This document shows positions 1 through 7,421 of a DNA stretch of 64,000 nucleotides, in pieces. The notes below the pieces were generated by a model. It saw nothing but the letters and a program-made list of their open reading frames with translations. It was not told the DNA's origin and searched no databases. Source of the stretch: Thalassotalea sp. PP2-459 (GTDB lineage Bacteria; Pseudomonadota; Gammaproteobacteria; Enterobacterales; Alteromonadaceae). A program made the translations under genes and the position numbers. Location of the stretch: NCBI RefSeq assembly GCF_001913705.1, contig NZ_MKQD01000018.1:26011-90010 (forward strand). Direction: 5' to 3'. Numbering within the stretch: position 1 is the first letter of the stretch; the number at the start of each line of letters is the position of its first letter.

Positions 1-2
1 AT

Positions 3-479
3 CAATTAAAACGTGCACAAAGTGCAGGGCATGCTGCATGGTATTTAGGCGTTCCGGTTGCACCTTGTTTACAAAAATTAATCAATAGCCTAGAAAAGAT
101 ATACCGTGAAAAAGCACTTATTATCGATAGCCAATGTGATGAACAGCTAATGTTTAAAGGCGATGAAGCAGATCTGCTTGAAATATTGGGTAACTTACTC
201 GATAACGCCTGTAAAGCGGCAAAATCAATTGTATCAATTGAGATACTAAGTATTGATAATAAGCTGGTCATTAACGTTGAAGATGATGGTGAAGGGATTG
301 CAAAAGCAGATGTAGCTAAGATCTTAAAACGTGGAAAACGCGCAGATACCTATCAACAAGGACACGGTATTGGTTTAGCGATTGTACGTGATTTAGTAGA
401 CAGCTATAAAGGAACACTCGCTATTACTGACTCAGCTACCTATGGCGGAGCATGTTTTACCTTATCATTTAACCAATAA
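3..479 (+). CDS. PhoQ-like sensor histidine kinase, C-terminal part (5' truncated by window)
   Basis: The reading frame is open from base 3 and has no start inside the window, so the N-terminal sensor and membrane parts lie upstream. What remains is the GHKL ATP-binding domain: an N box (LLDNACKAA), a G1 box (VEDDGEGI) and a G2 box (GHGIGLAIV). The preceding stretch GHAAWYLGVPVAPCL resembles the dimerisation/ATPase linker of PhoQ-family kinases. The family senses divalent cations or antimicrobial peptides at the inner membrane and phosphorylates a PhoP-type regulator, whose gene is expected just upstream. Assignment to PhoQ rather than another HK class is moderately supported. Confidence 0.8.
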   Translation, partial: QLKRAQSAGHAAWYLGVPVAPCLQKLINSLEKIYREKALIIDSQCDEQLMFKGDEADLLEILGNLLDNACKAAKSIVSIEILSIDNKLVINVEDDGEGIAKADVAKILKRGKRADTYQQGHGIGLAIVRDLVDSYKGTLAITDSATYGGACFTLSFNQ

Positions 480-584
480 CTTCTTTATTTTTGGAACATT
501 TTCATTTAATAAACCTATTCAGCCTTCATTCAGTTTACTTAGCGTAAATTAACCTTAACACCACAATTAGGTTAAGGCGGGAAG

Positions 585-1994
585 ATGAAAATACATCACC
601 AGTTGATCTCTAGCATAATCGTAGCAAGTGCAATAACGAGCAGCCAAGTTAGTTTTGCAGCAGTCAATCAAGCGCAAGTAACGGTTGAACAATCGGTAAT
701 GACACAAGCCGAGTTAGCGCAATTGCTTTCACCCATTGCACTTTATCCTGACGCGTTATTAACGCATATATTGATTGCTGCCACTTACCCAATAGAAGTG
801 ATTGATGCAGACAGGTTAGTTAAGCGTAATAAGCATGCTAGCAGTGAAACACTGCAAAAAATGGCGCAAGATAAAGATTGGGATCCGAGTGTTTCTGCTT
901 TATTAGCTTTTCCACAGGTATTGGAAAAACTAAGTGAAGACTTAACGTGGATGCGAGAGCTAGGTGATGCTTTTCTTCAAGACGAAGAGCAAGTGCTAGC
1001 AAGTATTCAGTTACTAAGACAACAAGCTGATGAAGCCGGAAATCTTGCTAAAATGGACAATGTGCAGATCATTCGTGAGCAAAAGACCATTGTGATCCAA
1101 CCAGAACAACCAGAAGTTATTTATGTGCCTTATTACGATACTCGTAGCGTGTATGGTCGTTGGCACTGGTCACATCGTCCACCTATTTATTGGCATCGCC
1201 CTGTTTATTATAGCTATCATAATGGACCTTTTTACTGGCGTTCTGGTATACATTTAGCGGCGGATTTCTTTTTTGTTGGCTTTCATTGGCATAATCGTCA
1301 TGTTATTCATCATTCGCCGAAGTATTACCGCAATTACCACAGTAAAAAGCGAGTAACAACTAGCCACCGTGTTAAACGTTGGCAGCACAACCCACATCGC
1401 AGAAAAGGCGTAGCTTACCGTAACCATGAAGTTAAAAAACGCTATGCATCACATCGCTCTGTAAATAAGCCAGTAAAAAGAGCTCGTACATATGATGCCC
1501 GTAGTAAAGCAGTTAAAAAGCATCACGTCGTCACTAAAAAACTACGTGAACATAGTAATAAACGTATCATTGATAAAGGCTTTAGAAAACAGACACATGC
1601 TAAAAACAAACCGTTACGTAACTCGTTACATAGAAAAGCTACTGCTGGTAATGCTGCGAAAGAGCGTAATAGACAGCAAATAAAAGCTATACAACGTCAT
1701 GATAAGCGCATAGAACAACGCAACACGGTGAAAAAATACCATCGTGTTGAGAAGAGAAAGTCTTATTTATCTTCGCCAAAAGCAACACGAGTAAAACAAC
1801 CTACTCATAAGAAAATGGCTAATACTCAAGTGAGAAAGTCTCATCTAAATAAACCAATAAAAGTAAGTCAAAAGCGCATAGCCAAGGGAGGTCACTCAAG
1901 TAGCAATAAAACCTATACACGAGTGACTAGAAGCTCACATGGTAAACAATCGTCTGTTCCTTCCAGTCGAAAAATTAAGCCGCGTCGCGATTAA
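585..1994 (+). CDS. DUF3300 domain-containing secreted protein with long basic tail
   Basis: The protein has 469 residues with an N-terminal signal peptide (about residues 1-26, ending SFAA). A DUF3300 domain follows from about residue 40 to 200, recognisable by the LLSPIALYPDALLTHIL stretch and a V-I-Y-V-P-Y-Y segment. From about residue 205 the sequence is rich in His, Tyr, Trp, Arg and Lys, and the last 200 residues are strongly basic and low in complexity. DUF3300 has no established function. Such a tail would suit binding of anionic surface polymers or nucleic acid, which is inference. An aggGCGGGAAG-type ribosome site precedes the ATG, and a strong terminator follows at 2041-2075. Confidence 0.85.
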   Translation: MKIHHQLISSIIVASAITSSQVSFAAVNQAQVTVEQSVMTQAELAQLLSPIALYPDALLTHILIAATYPIEVIDADRLVKRNKHASSETLQKMAQDKDWDPSVSALLAFPQVLEKLSEDLTWMRELGDAFLQDEEQVLASIQLLRQQADEAGNLAKMDNVQIIREQKTIVIQPEQPEVIYVPYYDTRSVYGRWHWSHRPPIYWHRPVYYSYHNGPFYWRSGIHLAADFFFVGFHWHNRHVIHHSPKYYRNYHSKKRVTTSHRVKRWQHNPHRRKGVAYRNHEVKKRYASHRSVNKPVKRARTYDARSKAVKKHHVVTKKLREHSNKRIIDKGFRKQTHAKNKPLRNSLHRKATAGNAAKERNRQQIKAIQRHDKRIEQRNTVKKYHRVEKRKSYLSSPKATRVKQPTHKKMANTQVRKSHLNKPIKVSQKRIAKGGHSSSNKTYTRVTRSSHGKQSSVPSSRKIKPRRD

Positions 1995-2040
1995 TACATT
2001 CTTGCACGTGGCTAATAAAAAATAACCGTTGAGCTAAAGT

Positions 2041-2075
2041 AAATATCGCAAACATGGATGTTTTGCGATATTTTT
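2041..2075 (+). terminator. Rho-independent terminator after the DUF3300 gene
   Basis: A 12-bp perfect inverted repeat (AAATATCGCAAA at 2041-2052, TTTGCGATATTT at 2062-2073) with a 9-nt loop is followed by a T-run, about 47 bases after the stop codon. Confidence 0.8.
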
Positions 2076-2191
2076 AACCTTGTCATTCAGCATTTATTTT
2101 CCACCATTTACACGTAGTTACGCTAGTATTTATTCTAAGCCTGTATTTAGTAGAACACGGTTTACAACCATTTAATAAATTAATTAACGTT

Positions 2192-3055
2192 ATGGAAAAG
2201 TTAATGAAGATAAGCCTTTTAGTTATGTTGCTTCTGCTCTCTGTCAGTTCATGTACTTCGAATAATGAACACAGGTCGACAGATGAATCCTCGTCTTGTT
2301 CTTTACAAAGCTATCAGTTGATTGCTAACCAAGTGCACACAGGTGATGAATTAGATCATGGCCCTGATATTGGCAGTGACGAATGGAAATCAGTGATTGA
2401 ATTTAAGTTAGGTATTAGGGGGAATTCGTCAATACCAGCACGGTCTAGTGGTCGGTGGTGCGTTTATATTCTTAATATTATTAACACTGAAGCTGTTACT
2501 AATGTGGTTAACGATATTAACAATATGTCACCTTCTTTTGAGTGTATTGATAGTCAGCTTGGCAGTGTAGAAGATTTAATTTGTAGTCATGAAGATTTAG
2601 CATTACTCGATAGAAGATTGTCGCAAGTTTACCAACAAGCAAAAAACTCATTGCCGGAAAGTCAAATTAATACGTTAAGAACAATGCAACATGGCTGGCG
2701 TAAAGGTAGAAATGATTGTTGGAAGGCAGAAGATCAACAACGTTGTGTGAAAAAACTATATGTTGATCGTATTGCAACATTACAAGCAAAGTACCAATTG
2801 GTTCCATCTACAGGACCTTTCAATTTTTATTGCGATAATGCAACATCAAGCAAAGTAGAAGTGGTATTTTATCAAACTAAACCTGCGACTCTGATTGCCA
2901 AATATAACGAGACAGTATCGTTAATGTTTCAACAGCCCAGTGCAAGTGGATCAAAATACAAGGGCCGCAACGGATCCTTTTGGGAACATCAGGGACAAGC
3001 GCGAGTCGTTTGGGGGTATAATGCAACGCCGATGGTATGCCACTTACTAAAATAA
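2192..3055 (+). CDS. Lipoprotein with LprI-type (DUF1311) and MliC-type lysozyme-inhibitor domains
   Basis: The 287-residue product begins with a lipoprotein signal peptide; the lipobox V-S-S-C puts the lipidated Cys near residue 21. An ATG at 2204 would give a shorter, more typical signal peptide and is equally possible. Residues 40-110 match nothing I recognise. Residues about 113-190 look like an LprI/DUF1311 domain (paired Cys, a CxxE..LC start, W-R-K-x-R-x-x-C). Residues about 205-287 look like an MliC domain (FNFYCDN start, GSKY, conserved final Cys). Both families bind and inhibit c-type lysozyme at the outer membrane or in the periplasm. The combination in one chain is notable. The gene stands alone and converges on the next one. 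Confidence 0.75.
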   Translation: MEKLMKISLLVMLLLLSVSSCTSNNEHRSTDESSSCSLQSYQLIANQVHTGDELDHGPDIGSDEWKSVIEFKLGIRGNSSIPARSSGRWCVYILNIINTEAVTNVVNDINNMSPSFECIDSQLGSVEDLICSHEDLALLDRRLSQVYQQAKNSLPESQINTLRTMQHGWRKGRNDCWKAEDQQRCVKKLYVDRIATLQAKYQLVPSTGPFNFYCDNATSSKVEVVFYQTKPATLIAKYNETVSLMFQQPSASGSKYKGRNGSFWEHQGQARVVWGYNATPMVCHLLK

Positions 3056-3090
3056 ACGGCGTAGAATATGTTTTGCCTGTTAATGTCAAA

Positions 3091-3114
3091 GAGGGAAAGA
3101 CATCTACTTCCCTC
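3091..3114. terminator. Short inverted repeat between convergent genes
   Basis: A 7-bp stem (GAGGGAA / TTCCCTC) with a 10-nt loop lies between the convergent stops at 3055 and 3129. It is short and lacks a clean T-run, so it is only a weak candidate for a shared terminator. Confidence 0.35.
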
Positions 3115-3128
3115 ATTAAACTTAATCA

Positions 3129-4460
3129 TTAATAAATTTTACCGCGACTTTTCACTTTATTTACATCAACACGAGTGGGGGTGATTTTACCATCTACCAA
3201 GCCTTGCGTAGCAATTGATAACCCTTCAATTACTTGATGCATTGAGGTTAAATCTAAACTCGCTAAATCATCTGTCACTTTATGATAATGCTGATCTTTA
3301 TCTAGTTGTGTACTACTAAAACTATGTGCAGGAACACCTAAGCGTGCAAGAGTTGCATTGTCAGAACGATAAAATAAATTTTGCTTTGGGTAAGGGTCTT
3401 TGTGTATTTTGAAATCTTCATCTGTTAGCGCTTTATTCAACTCTCCGCCTAATGATGAGCGATCCATACCGGTCATCCAAACATTTCCAGCACCAAATTT
3501 AGAAGGTTTACCGATCATTTCAATGTTGATCATCGCTATAACGTCATCAGGGTTAAGTTGCTTAGAAAAGTATTGAGAGCCAAAACCTCCAATTTCTTCC
3601 GCAGTAAAGGCAGAAAATATTAATGTTCTTGCGTTATCACCTTTGTGAGTAAAATATTCAGCAAGGTTTATCACTGCTGTTGTGCCTGATGCGTCATCAT
3701 CCGCACCATTGTAGATCACATCACCTTCTCCGCTTTGTGATGCGCCTAAGTGATCGTAATGTGCTGAATACAGAACAATTTCATCTTTTTGTTGCTTCCC
3801 AGGTAACACACCTACAACATTGGTTAATGTTTGTTCGGTAATGCTGGTGTCTGCACTTATGCTTATAGCGTCGATTGCTGAATCTTCTGTCATGATCATC
3901 ACTATTGCACCTTGGTGTTCAAGCGATAGCTTATTTAGCCCTCTTGCAAAATAACCGCTGTACCTCGCGAATAGTTTTTTATGAGCAGGGTTAATTAACA
4001 CGAGGTGTTTACCACCTTGTTGATTGATACCGCTAATAACTTGACTCATATTATCGTTTTTGCCGACTGTATGAAGAGTAAAGTCATCAGTGTTTTGCCA
4101 CTGAATTTTTTCAATAGTGCTGGCCAAACCAAGTTGGGCTGATTCAATAGTATTGCCATTTAAGGTAACAGCGATAGATTTTGGCTTTATTGTTGTTACT
4201 GTAAAGGATTGTTTAAAGGTATTCTCACCTTGCATCGGTACTAAACCAATCTCACTGAAACGTTGGCTAATGTAATTAGCCGCTTGATCTATTTCTTTGC
4301 TGAAATTACCTCTACCCTTTAATTCATCACTCGCTAAAAAAGTTATGTCTTTCGTTATTGTGTTAAATGACGTGTTGTCAGCCTGTGTGGCAAAGCTGAC
4401 AGTTGAACTCAATGCAACGGAGGCAGCGAGAGCTAACGCACTTTTTGTTATTGTTATCAT
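3129..4460 (-). CDS. Secreted M28-family zinc aminopeptidase
   Basis: The protein has 443 residues with a cleavable signal peptide ending near SFATQA. The catalytic domain carries the M28 metal-binding series: His in SAHYDHLG, bridging Asp in NGADDDASG, the catalytic Glu pair in FTAEEIGG, and the late His in DQHYHK. The fourth ligand position, normally Asp in N-x-D-M-I-G, reads Glu (INIEMIG). The middle region (about 120-220) probably holds a PA-like insert. Family members remove N-terminal amino acids from peptides in the periplasm or outside the cell. The gene is monocistronic by layout. Confidence 0.87.
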   Translation of the reverse strand: MITITKSALALAASVALSSTVSFATQADNTSFNTITKDITFLASDELKGRGNFSKEIDQAANYISQRFSEIGLVPMQGENTFKQSFTVTTIKPKSIAVTLNGNTIESAQLGLASTIEKIQWQNTDDFTLHTVGKNDNMSQVISGINQQGGKHLVLINPAHKKLFARYSGYFARGLNKLSLEHQGAIVMIMTEDSAIDAISISADTSITEQTLTNVVGVLPGKQQKDEIVLYSAHYDHLGASQSGEGDVIYNGADDDASGTTAVINLAEYFTHKGDNARTLIFSAFTAEEIGGFGSQYFSKQLNPDDVIAMINIEMIGKPSKFGAGNVWMTGMDRSSLGGELNKALTDEDFKIHKDPYPKQNLFYRSDNATLARLGVPAHSFSSTQLDKDQHYHKVTDDLASLDLTSMHQVIEGLSIATQGLVDGKITPTRVDVNKVKSRGKIY

Positions 4461-4527
4461 GGGGAGCCCCTAAAGTAAAAAGGTTACTATTGATTATTCG
4501 CTATTTTATTGCAAGTAACTCATGAAG

Positions 4528-5073
4528 CTAAGTGCGATTTGTTTGTAACGTTTGGTGTTCAATAAGCAGACTTTCATCGCCAATGGTAAGCCATAATTGG
4601 CCATCTTGAATACTTGCTTGGATTTCCGTTGTACGTTCAATTAATTCAGAAAACCTGGCTAAAGCATCGTAGTCAAACCGTGTTATTTGTAGGTTTTTAA
4701 ACAGTGTCAGCTTTTTTTCTTGTTGTTGCCACCAAACATCGAACGGTGAATGGTAACCATAAATTATTACCGATTCAGCTTTATTGCTAGCACGCTTTAT
4801 CCGCTTTTCATCGGGTTGGCCAAGTTCAACCCATAAGGTAATATCTTCGGTTAGCGTTTGTTGCCATAAAGCAGGTTCATCTTCATCACTCACTCCTTTG
4901 CCAAAAGTAAGTGCTGGGTCGGCATTTAAAATATAAGCAAGTATTCTTGCGCTCATACGAAGCATTGTTTCTGAAGGGTGCTGAGCAATAGTTAAGTTTA
5001 GGGTGTCGTAGTAATGACGATCCATGTCAGATAAGTGGATGGTTGTTTTGTAAATAATTGATTTAAGCGCCAT
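4528..5073 (-). CDS. yaeQ: YaeQ family protein
   Basis: The 181-residue protein matches the YaeQ family over its whole length. It has the start MALKSIIYK-x-x-IHLSDMDRHYY, the SETMLRMSARILAY helix, and the VELGQPDEKRIKRAS segment that recalls a PD-(D/E)XK nuclease core. YaeQ is a small cytosolic protein whose biochemical role is unsettled. It was linked to compensation for RfaH loss in enterobacteria, but that activity was disputed. There is no operon partner; the next gene upstream is divergent. Confidence 0.9.
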   Translation of the reverse strand: MALKSIIYKTTIHLSDMDRHYYDTLNLTIAQHPSETMLRMSARILAYILNADPALTFGKGVSDEDEPALWQQTLTEDITLWVELGQPDEKRIKRASNKAESVIIYGYHSPFDVWWQQQEKKLTLFKNLQITRFDYDALARFSELIERTTEIQASIQDGQLWLTIGDESLLIEHQTLQTNRT

Positions 5074-5229
5074 GGCGATTATCGGTAATATGTTTTTGCT
5101 AATGATACGCCTAAGTGTTGTATAACCGAAACTATTTATTCGATGAATAGTTGAGATACAGTGAATTAATTTAGCGAATACGCTATATCAGTGATACATT
5201 TTCGCTATTGTTAACCGATGAGAACCGTG

Positions 5230-6357
5230 ATGACTTATTCTTCGTTTATTCCGCCACAGCGAATTTTAATGGGCCCAGGCCCCTCAGATGTTAGTCCACA
5301 AGTACTTTCAGCCCTTGCACGACCTACTATCGGGCATTTAGACCCTTTATTTGTTGGTATGATGGATGAAGTAAAAAGTTTATTGCAATATGCCTTTCAA
5401 ACCTCGAATGAAATGACCTTGGCTTTGTCAGCACCTGGCTCTGCCGGTATGGAAGCTTGCTTTGTTAATTTAATTACACCTGATGACACGGTAGTGGTTT
5501 GCCAAAACGGTGTATTCGGTTCCAGAATGTCAGAGAATGTGAAACGTATCGGGGCAAAGTTAGTGCTCATTGAAGGGGAATGGGGAAGAGCGGTTGATCC
5601 TGAATCACTTGATGCCACACTTTTACAACATCCGGAGGCAAAATTTGTCGCTTTTGTACATGCTGAAACATCAACAGGGGCACGTTCAGACGCTAAAGTA
5701 CTGAGCGAAATTGCTCAACAATATAATTGTTTAACCATTGTTGATGCCGTAACGTCGCTTGGTGGTTGTGAGCTAAAAGTTGATGAATGGGGAATCGATG
5801 CTATTTATTCCGGTAGCCAAAAATGCTTATCTTGTGTACCGGGCATTTCACCGATTAGTTTTAGCGAAAAGGCGGTTGAAGTGATTAAACATCGAAAAAT
5901 ACCGATACAAAGTTGGTTTCTTGACCAATCACTGGTGATGGGGTATTGGTCAGGAAAAGGCAAACGTGCCTATCACCATACAGCGCCGGTAAATTCATTG
6001 TACGCATTACATGAAGCATTGCTGTCGTTAAAAAGAGAAGGATTAGAAAATGCATGGAAGCGTCATCAAGAAATGCATGATTTATTAGCCAAGGGTTTGG
6101 CTGAATTAGGTTTAGATTTTGTTGTTCCTGAGAACGAACGATTGGCTCAACTTAATACGGTGTATATTCCTCAAGGGATAAATGATGAAGAAGTGCGACG
6201 TTATTTACTTAATGAATACAACTTGGAAATAGGCGCAGGGCTTGGAAATTTTGCTGGCAAAGCGTGGCGTATTGGTTTAATGGGCTATGGGGCACGAAAA
6301 GAAAATATTGCTTTGTGCTTAGCTGCGCTTAAAGAGGTCTTAGCGCTATTTAAATAA
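5230..6357 (+). CDS. PLP-dependent alanine--glyoxylate/serine--pyruvate type aminotransferase
   Basis: This is a fold-type I aminotransferase of class V. The N-terminal LMGPGPSDVSPQVL motif, the SAPGSAGMEA phosphate-binding turn, the VDAVTSLGG Asp that contacts the PLP pyridine N, and the Schiff-base Lys in YSGSQKCLSC are all visible. The length (about 375 residues) is normal. The family interconverts glyoxylate or hydroxypyruvate with alanine or serine; the substrate cannot be read from sequence. I start at the ATG at 5230 (MTYSSFIPP), which has a weak GAGAA upstream. An ATG at 5218 adds four residues. No neighbour clarifies its pathway. Confidence 0.87.
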   Translation: MTYSSFIPPQRILMGPGPSDVSPQVLSALARPTIGHLDPLFVGMMDEVKSLLQYAFQTSNEMTLALSAPGSAGMEACFVNLITPDDTVVVCQNGVFGSRMSENVKRIGAKLVLIEGEWGRAVDPESLDATLLQHPEAKFVAFVHAETSTGARSDAKVLSEIAQQYNCLTIVDAVTSLGGCELKVDEWGIDAIYSGSQKCLSCVPGISPISFSEKAVEVIKHRKIPIQSWFLDQSLVMGYWSGKGKRAYHHTAPVNSLYALHEALLSLKREGLENAWKRHQEMHDLLAKGLAELGLDFVVPENERLAQLNTVYIPQGINDEEVRRYLLNEYNLEIGAGLGNFAGKAWRIGLMGYGARKENIALCLAALKEVLALFK

Positions 6358-6381
6358 AATATTTGCCTTTATCGCGATTTG

Positions 6382-7068
6382 TTAGGCTGAAGTTGCTTGT
6401 GCTGCTTTACTTGCGTCATCCATAATATTAGCTACATATCGATAAGTTTGAAAAGCGCTGAGCTCAAGCACTTTATACTGTTTTTCTGATAAAGGCATGT
6501 TATTAATTGTTTCTATAATATCTTGCTTGTGTTGCACATCTAAAATTGCATGGTGCATCAATGCATTAAATGCTTCTTTAGGTAATCTTGAGCGCTCTAC
6601 CAGCTCGTTAACGTAGTCAACTGTCGGTGGGTGTGTTTCTGTGCAAGCCAAATATCCCATAATAGCAACAGGATCAACATGCTTTATTAGAAAGTATTGA
6701 GAACCGATAAATGTGGTTATATTGAGAGATGGAATTCGATCTTCCGCTTCTGCTTGGCTAACACCCATGACGGCCAAATCTTCTAAAAACCACTCATCAT
6801 GCCCAGTTTCTTCCGGAATATGTTTCTTCATATAACCAGCAAGTAATTGATAAACAGGGTCGTGCATTTTCTTTAAGGATTCATTTAATGCTTCTTGCAT
6901 TAGATTAATGGAGGCATTAGAAATTCGATAACTTGAATATGCTTGTTCTATGCATGCATTGACTGAGTGAGAGTGAGTAGTATAGTTTTCATTGGCGACA
7001 CAAGCTCTGTTTTCCATGAAAGAAAGGCTTTTTTCAAGCCTTTCAAAATTTGAAAGATTTTTAGCCAT
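6382..7068 (-). CDS. Haem-oxygenase-like putative di-iron oxidase (iron-containing redox enzyme family)
   Basis: This 228-residue all-helical protein looks like the haem-oxygenase-like di-iron oxidase (HDO) superfamily of TenA, PqqC, CADD and UndA. The metal-site pattern visible is H83-x2-E86-E87-x2-H90, E144-H145, and H173-x3-D177-x2-H180. The last spacing (HxxxDxxH) is typical of CADD/UndA-type HDOs. I cannot tell from sequence whether H83 or E86/E87 provides the first ligand. Such enzymes use O2 for C-C or C-N chemistry on small molecules or carrier-bound peptides. Its ATG overlaps the stop of a 58-codon peptide gene by one base, so the two are translationally coupled; the peptide is an obvious candidate substrate. 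Confidence 0.72.
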   Translation of the reverse strand: MAKNLSNFERLEKSLSFMENRACVANENYTTHSHSVNACIEQAYSSYRISNASINLMQEALNESLKKMHDPVYQLLAGYMKKHIPEETGHDEWFLEDLAVMGVSQAEAEDRIPSLNITTFIGSQYFLIKHVDPVAIMGYLACTETHPPTVDYVNELVERSRLPKEAFNALMHHAILDVQHKQDIIETINNMPLSEKQYKVLELSAFQTYRYVANIMDDASKAAQATSA

Positions 7069-7244
7069 TAAATACCGATACCTACAGGCTTACCTTTTGT
7101 CCCCTTTACTTTTTTGTTGATTGATTTCAATTGTTCAACTTCTTCTTTTGAAAGACTCTCTATTGCCTTTATTTGCTCATCGTGTAACTGCTCTTTATTG
7201 ATTACGCCTTCTGCATGTAAATGTTCTACGTTTGATTTGTCCAT
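7068..7244 (-). CDS. Small peptide, candidate modified-peptide (RiPP) precursor
   Basis: This is a 58-residue reading frame starting MDKSNVEHLHAEG and ending KGKPVGIGI. Its TAA shares one base with the ATG of the downstream HDO gene (TAATG overlap). An AGGA lies about 10 bases before the start. The first 46 residues are charged and helical, with a SLSKEEVEQLKSI segment of the kind often seen in leader peptides. The last 12 are small, glycine-rich and helix-breaking, with lysines and a GIGI end, as expected of a core. There are no Cys, Ser/Thr-rich or Asn-rich core repeats. I do not recognise the family. Precursor status is inferred from size, leader-like shape and coupling to a likely oxidase. 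Confidence 0.6.
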   Translation of the reverse strand: MDKSNVEHLHAEGVINKEQLHDEQIKAIESLSKEEVEQLKSINKKVKGTKGKPVGIGI

Positions 7245-7421
7245 TTTTATGAATCCTATGAAATTTAAAGTTTGATCTGTTTTATATTTTAATCAATTGC
7301 AAATACTAGAATAAGGAAATTTTTTTAATATTGTCAAGAGAATAAAAATGAGCTTTTACTTTTTAGAGTATTACTTCACAATGTGGATAATAAAAAATAA
7401 CTTAAATTTTGAAATGTGCGA
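7245..7421. promoter_or_regulatory. Divergent AT-rich intergenic region between peptide/HDO and sensor kinase
   Basis: This roughly 180-bp AT-rich gap separates the start of the peptide gene (minus) from the start of the giant hybrid kinase (plus), so both promoters must lie here or very near. I see several TATAAT-like stretches but no pair of -10 and -35 boxes clear enough to call. Confidence 0.45.

Noticed and set aside
1492..1683. 63-residue frame inside the DUF3300 gene
   Set aside because: It is a shadow frame of the Lys/Arg-rich coding region, without its own ribosome site.
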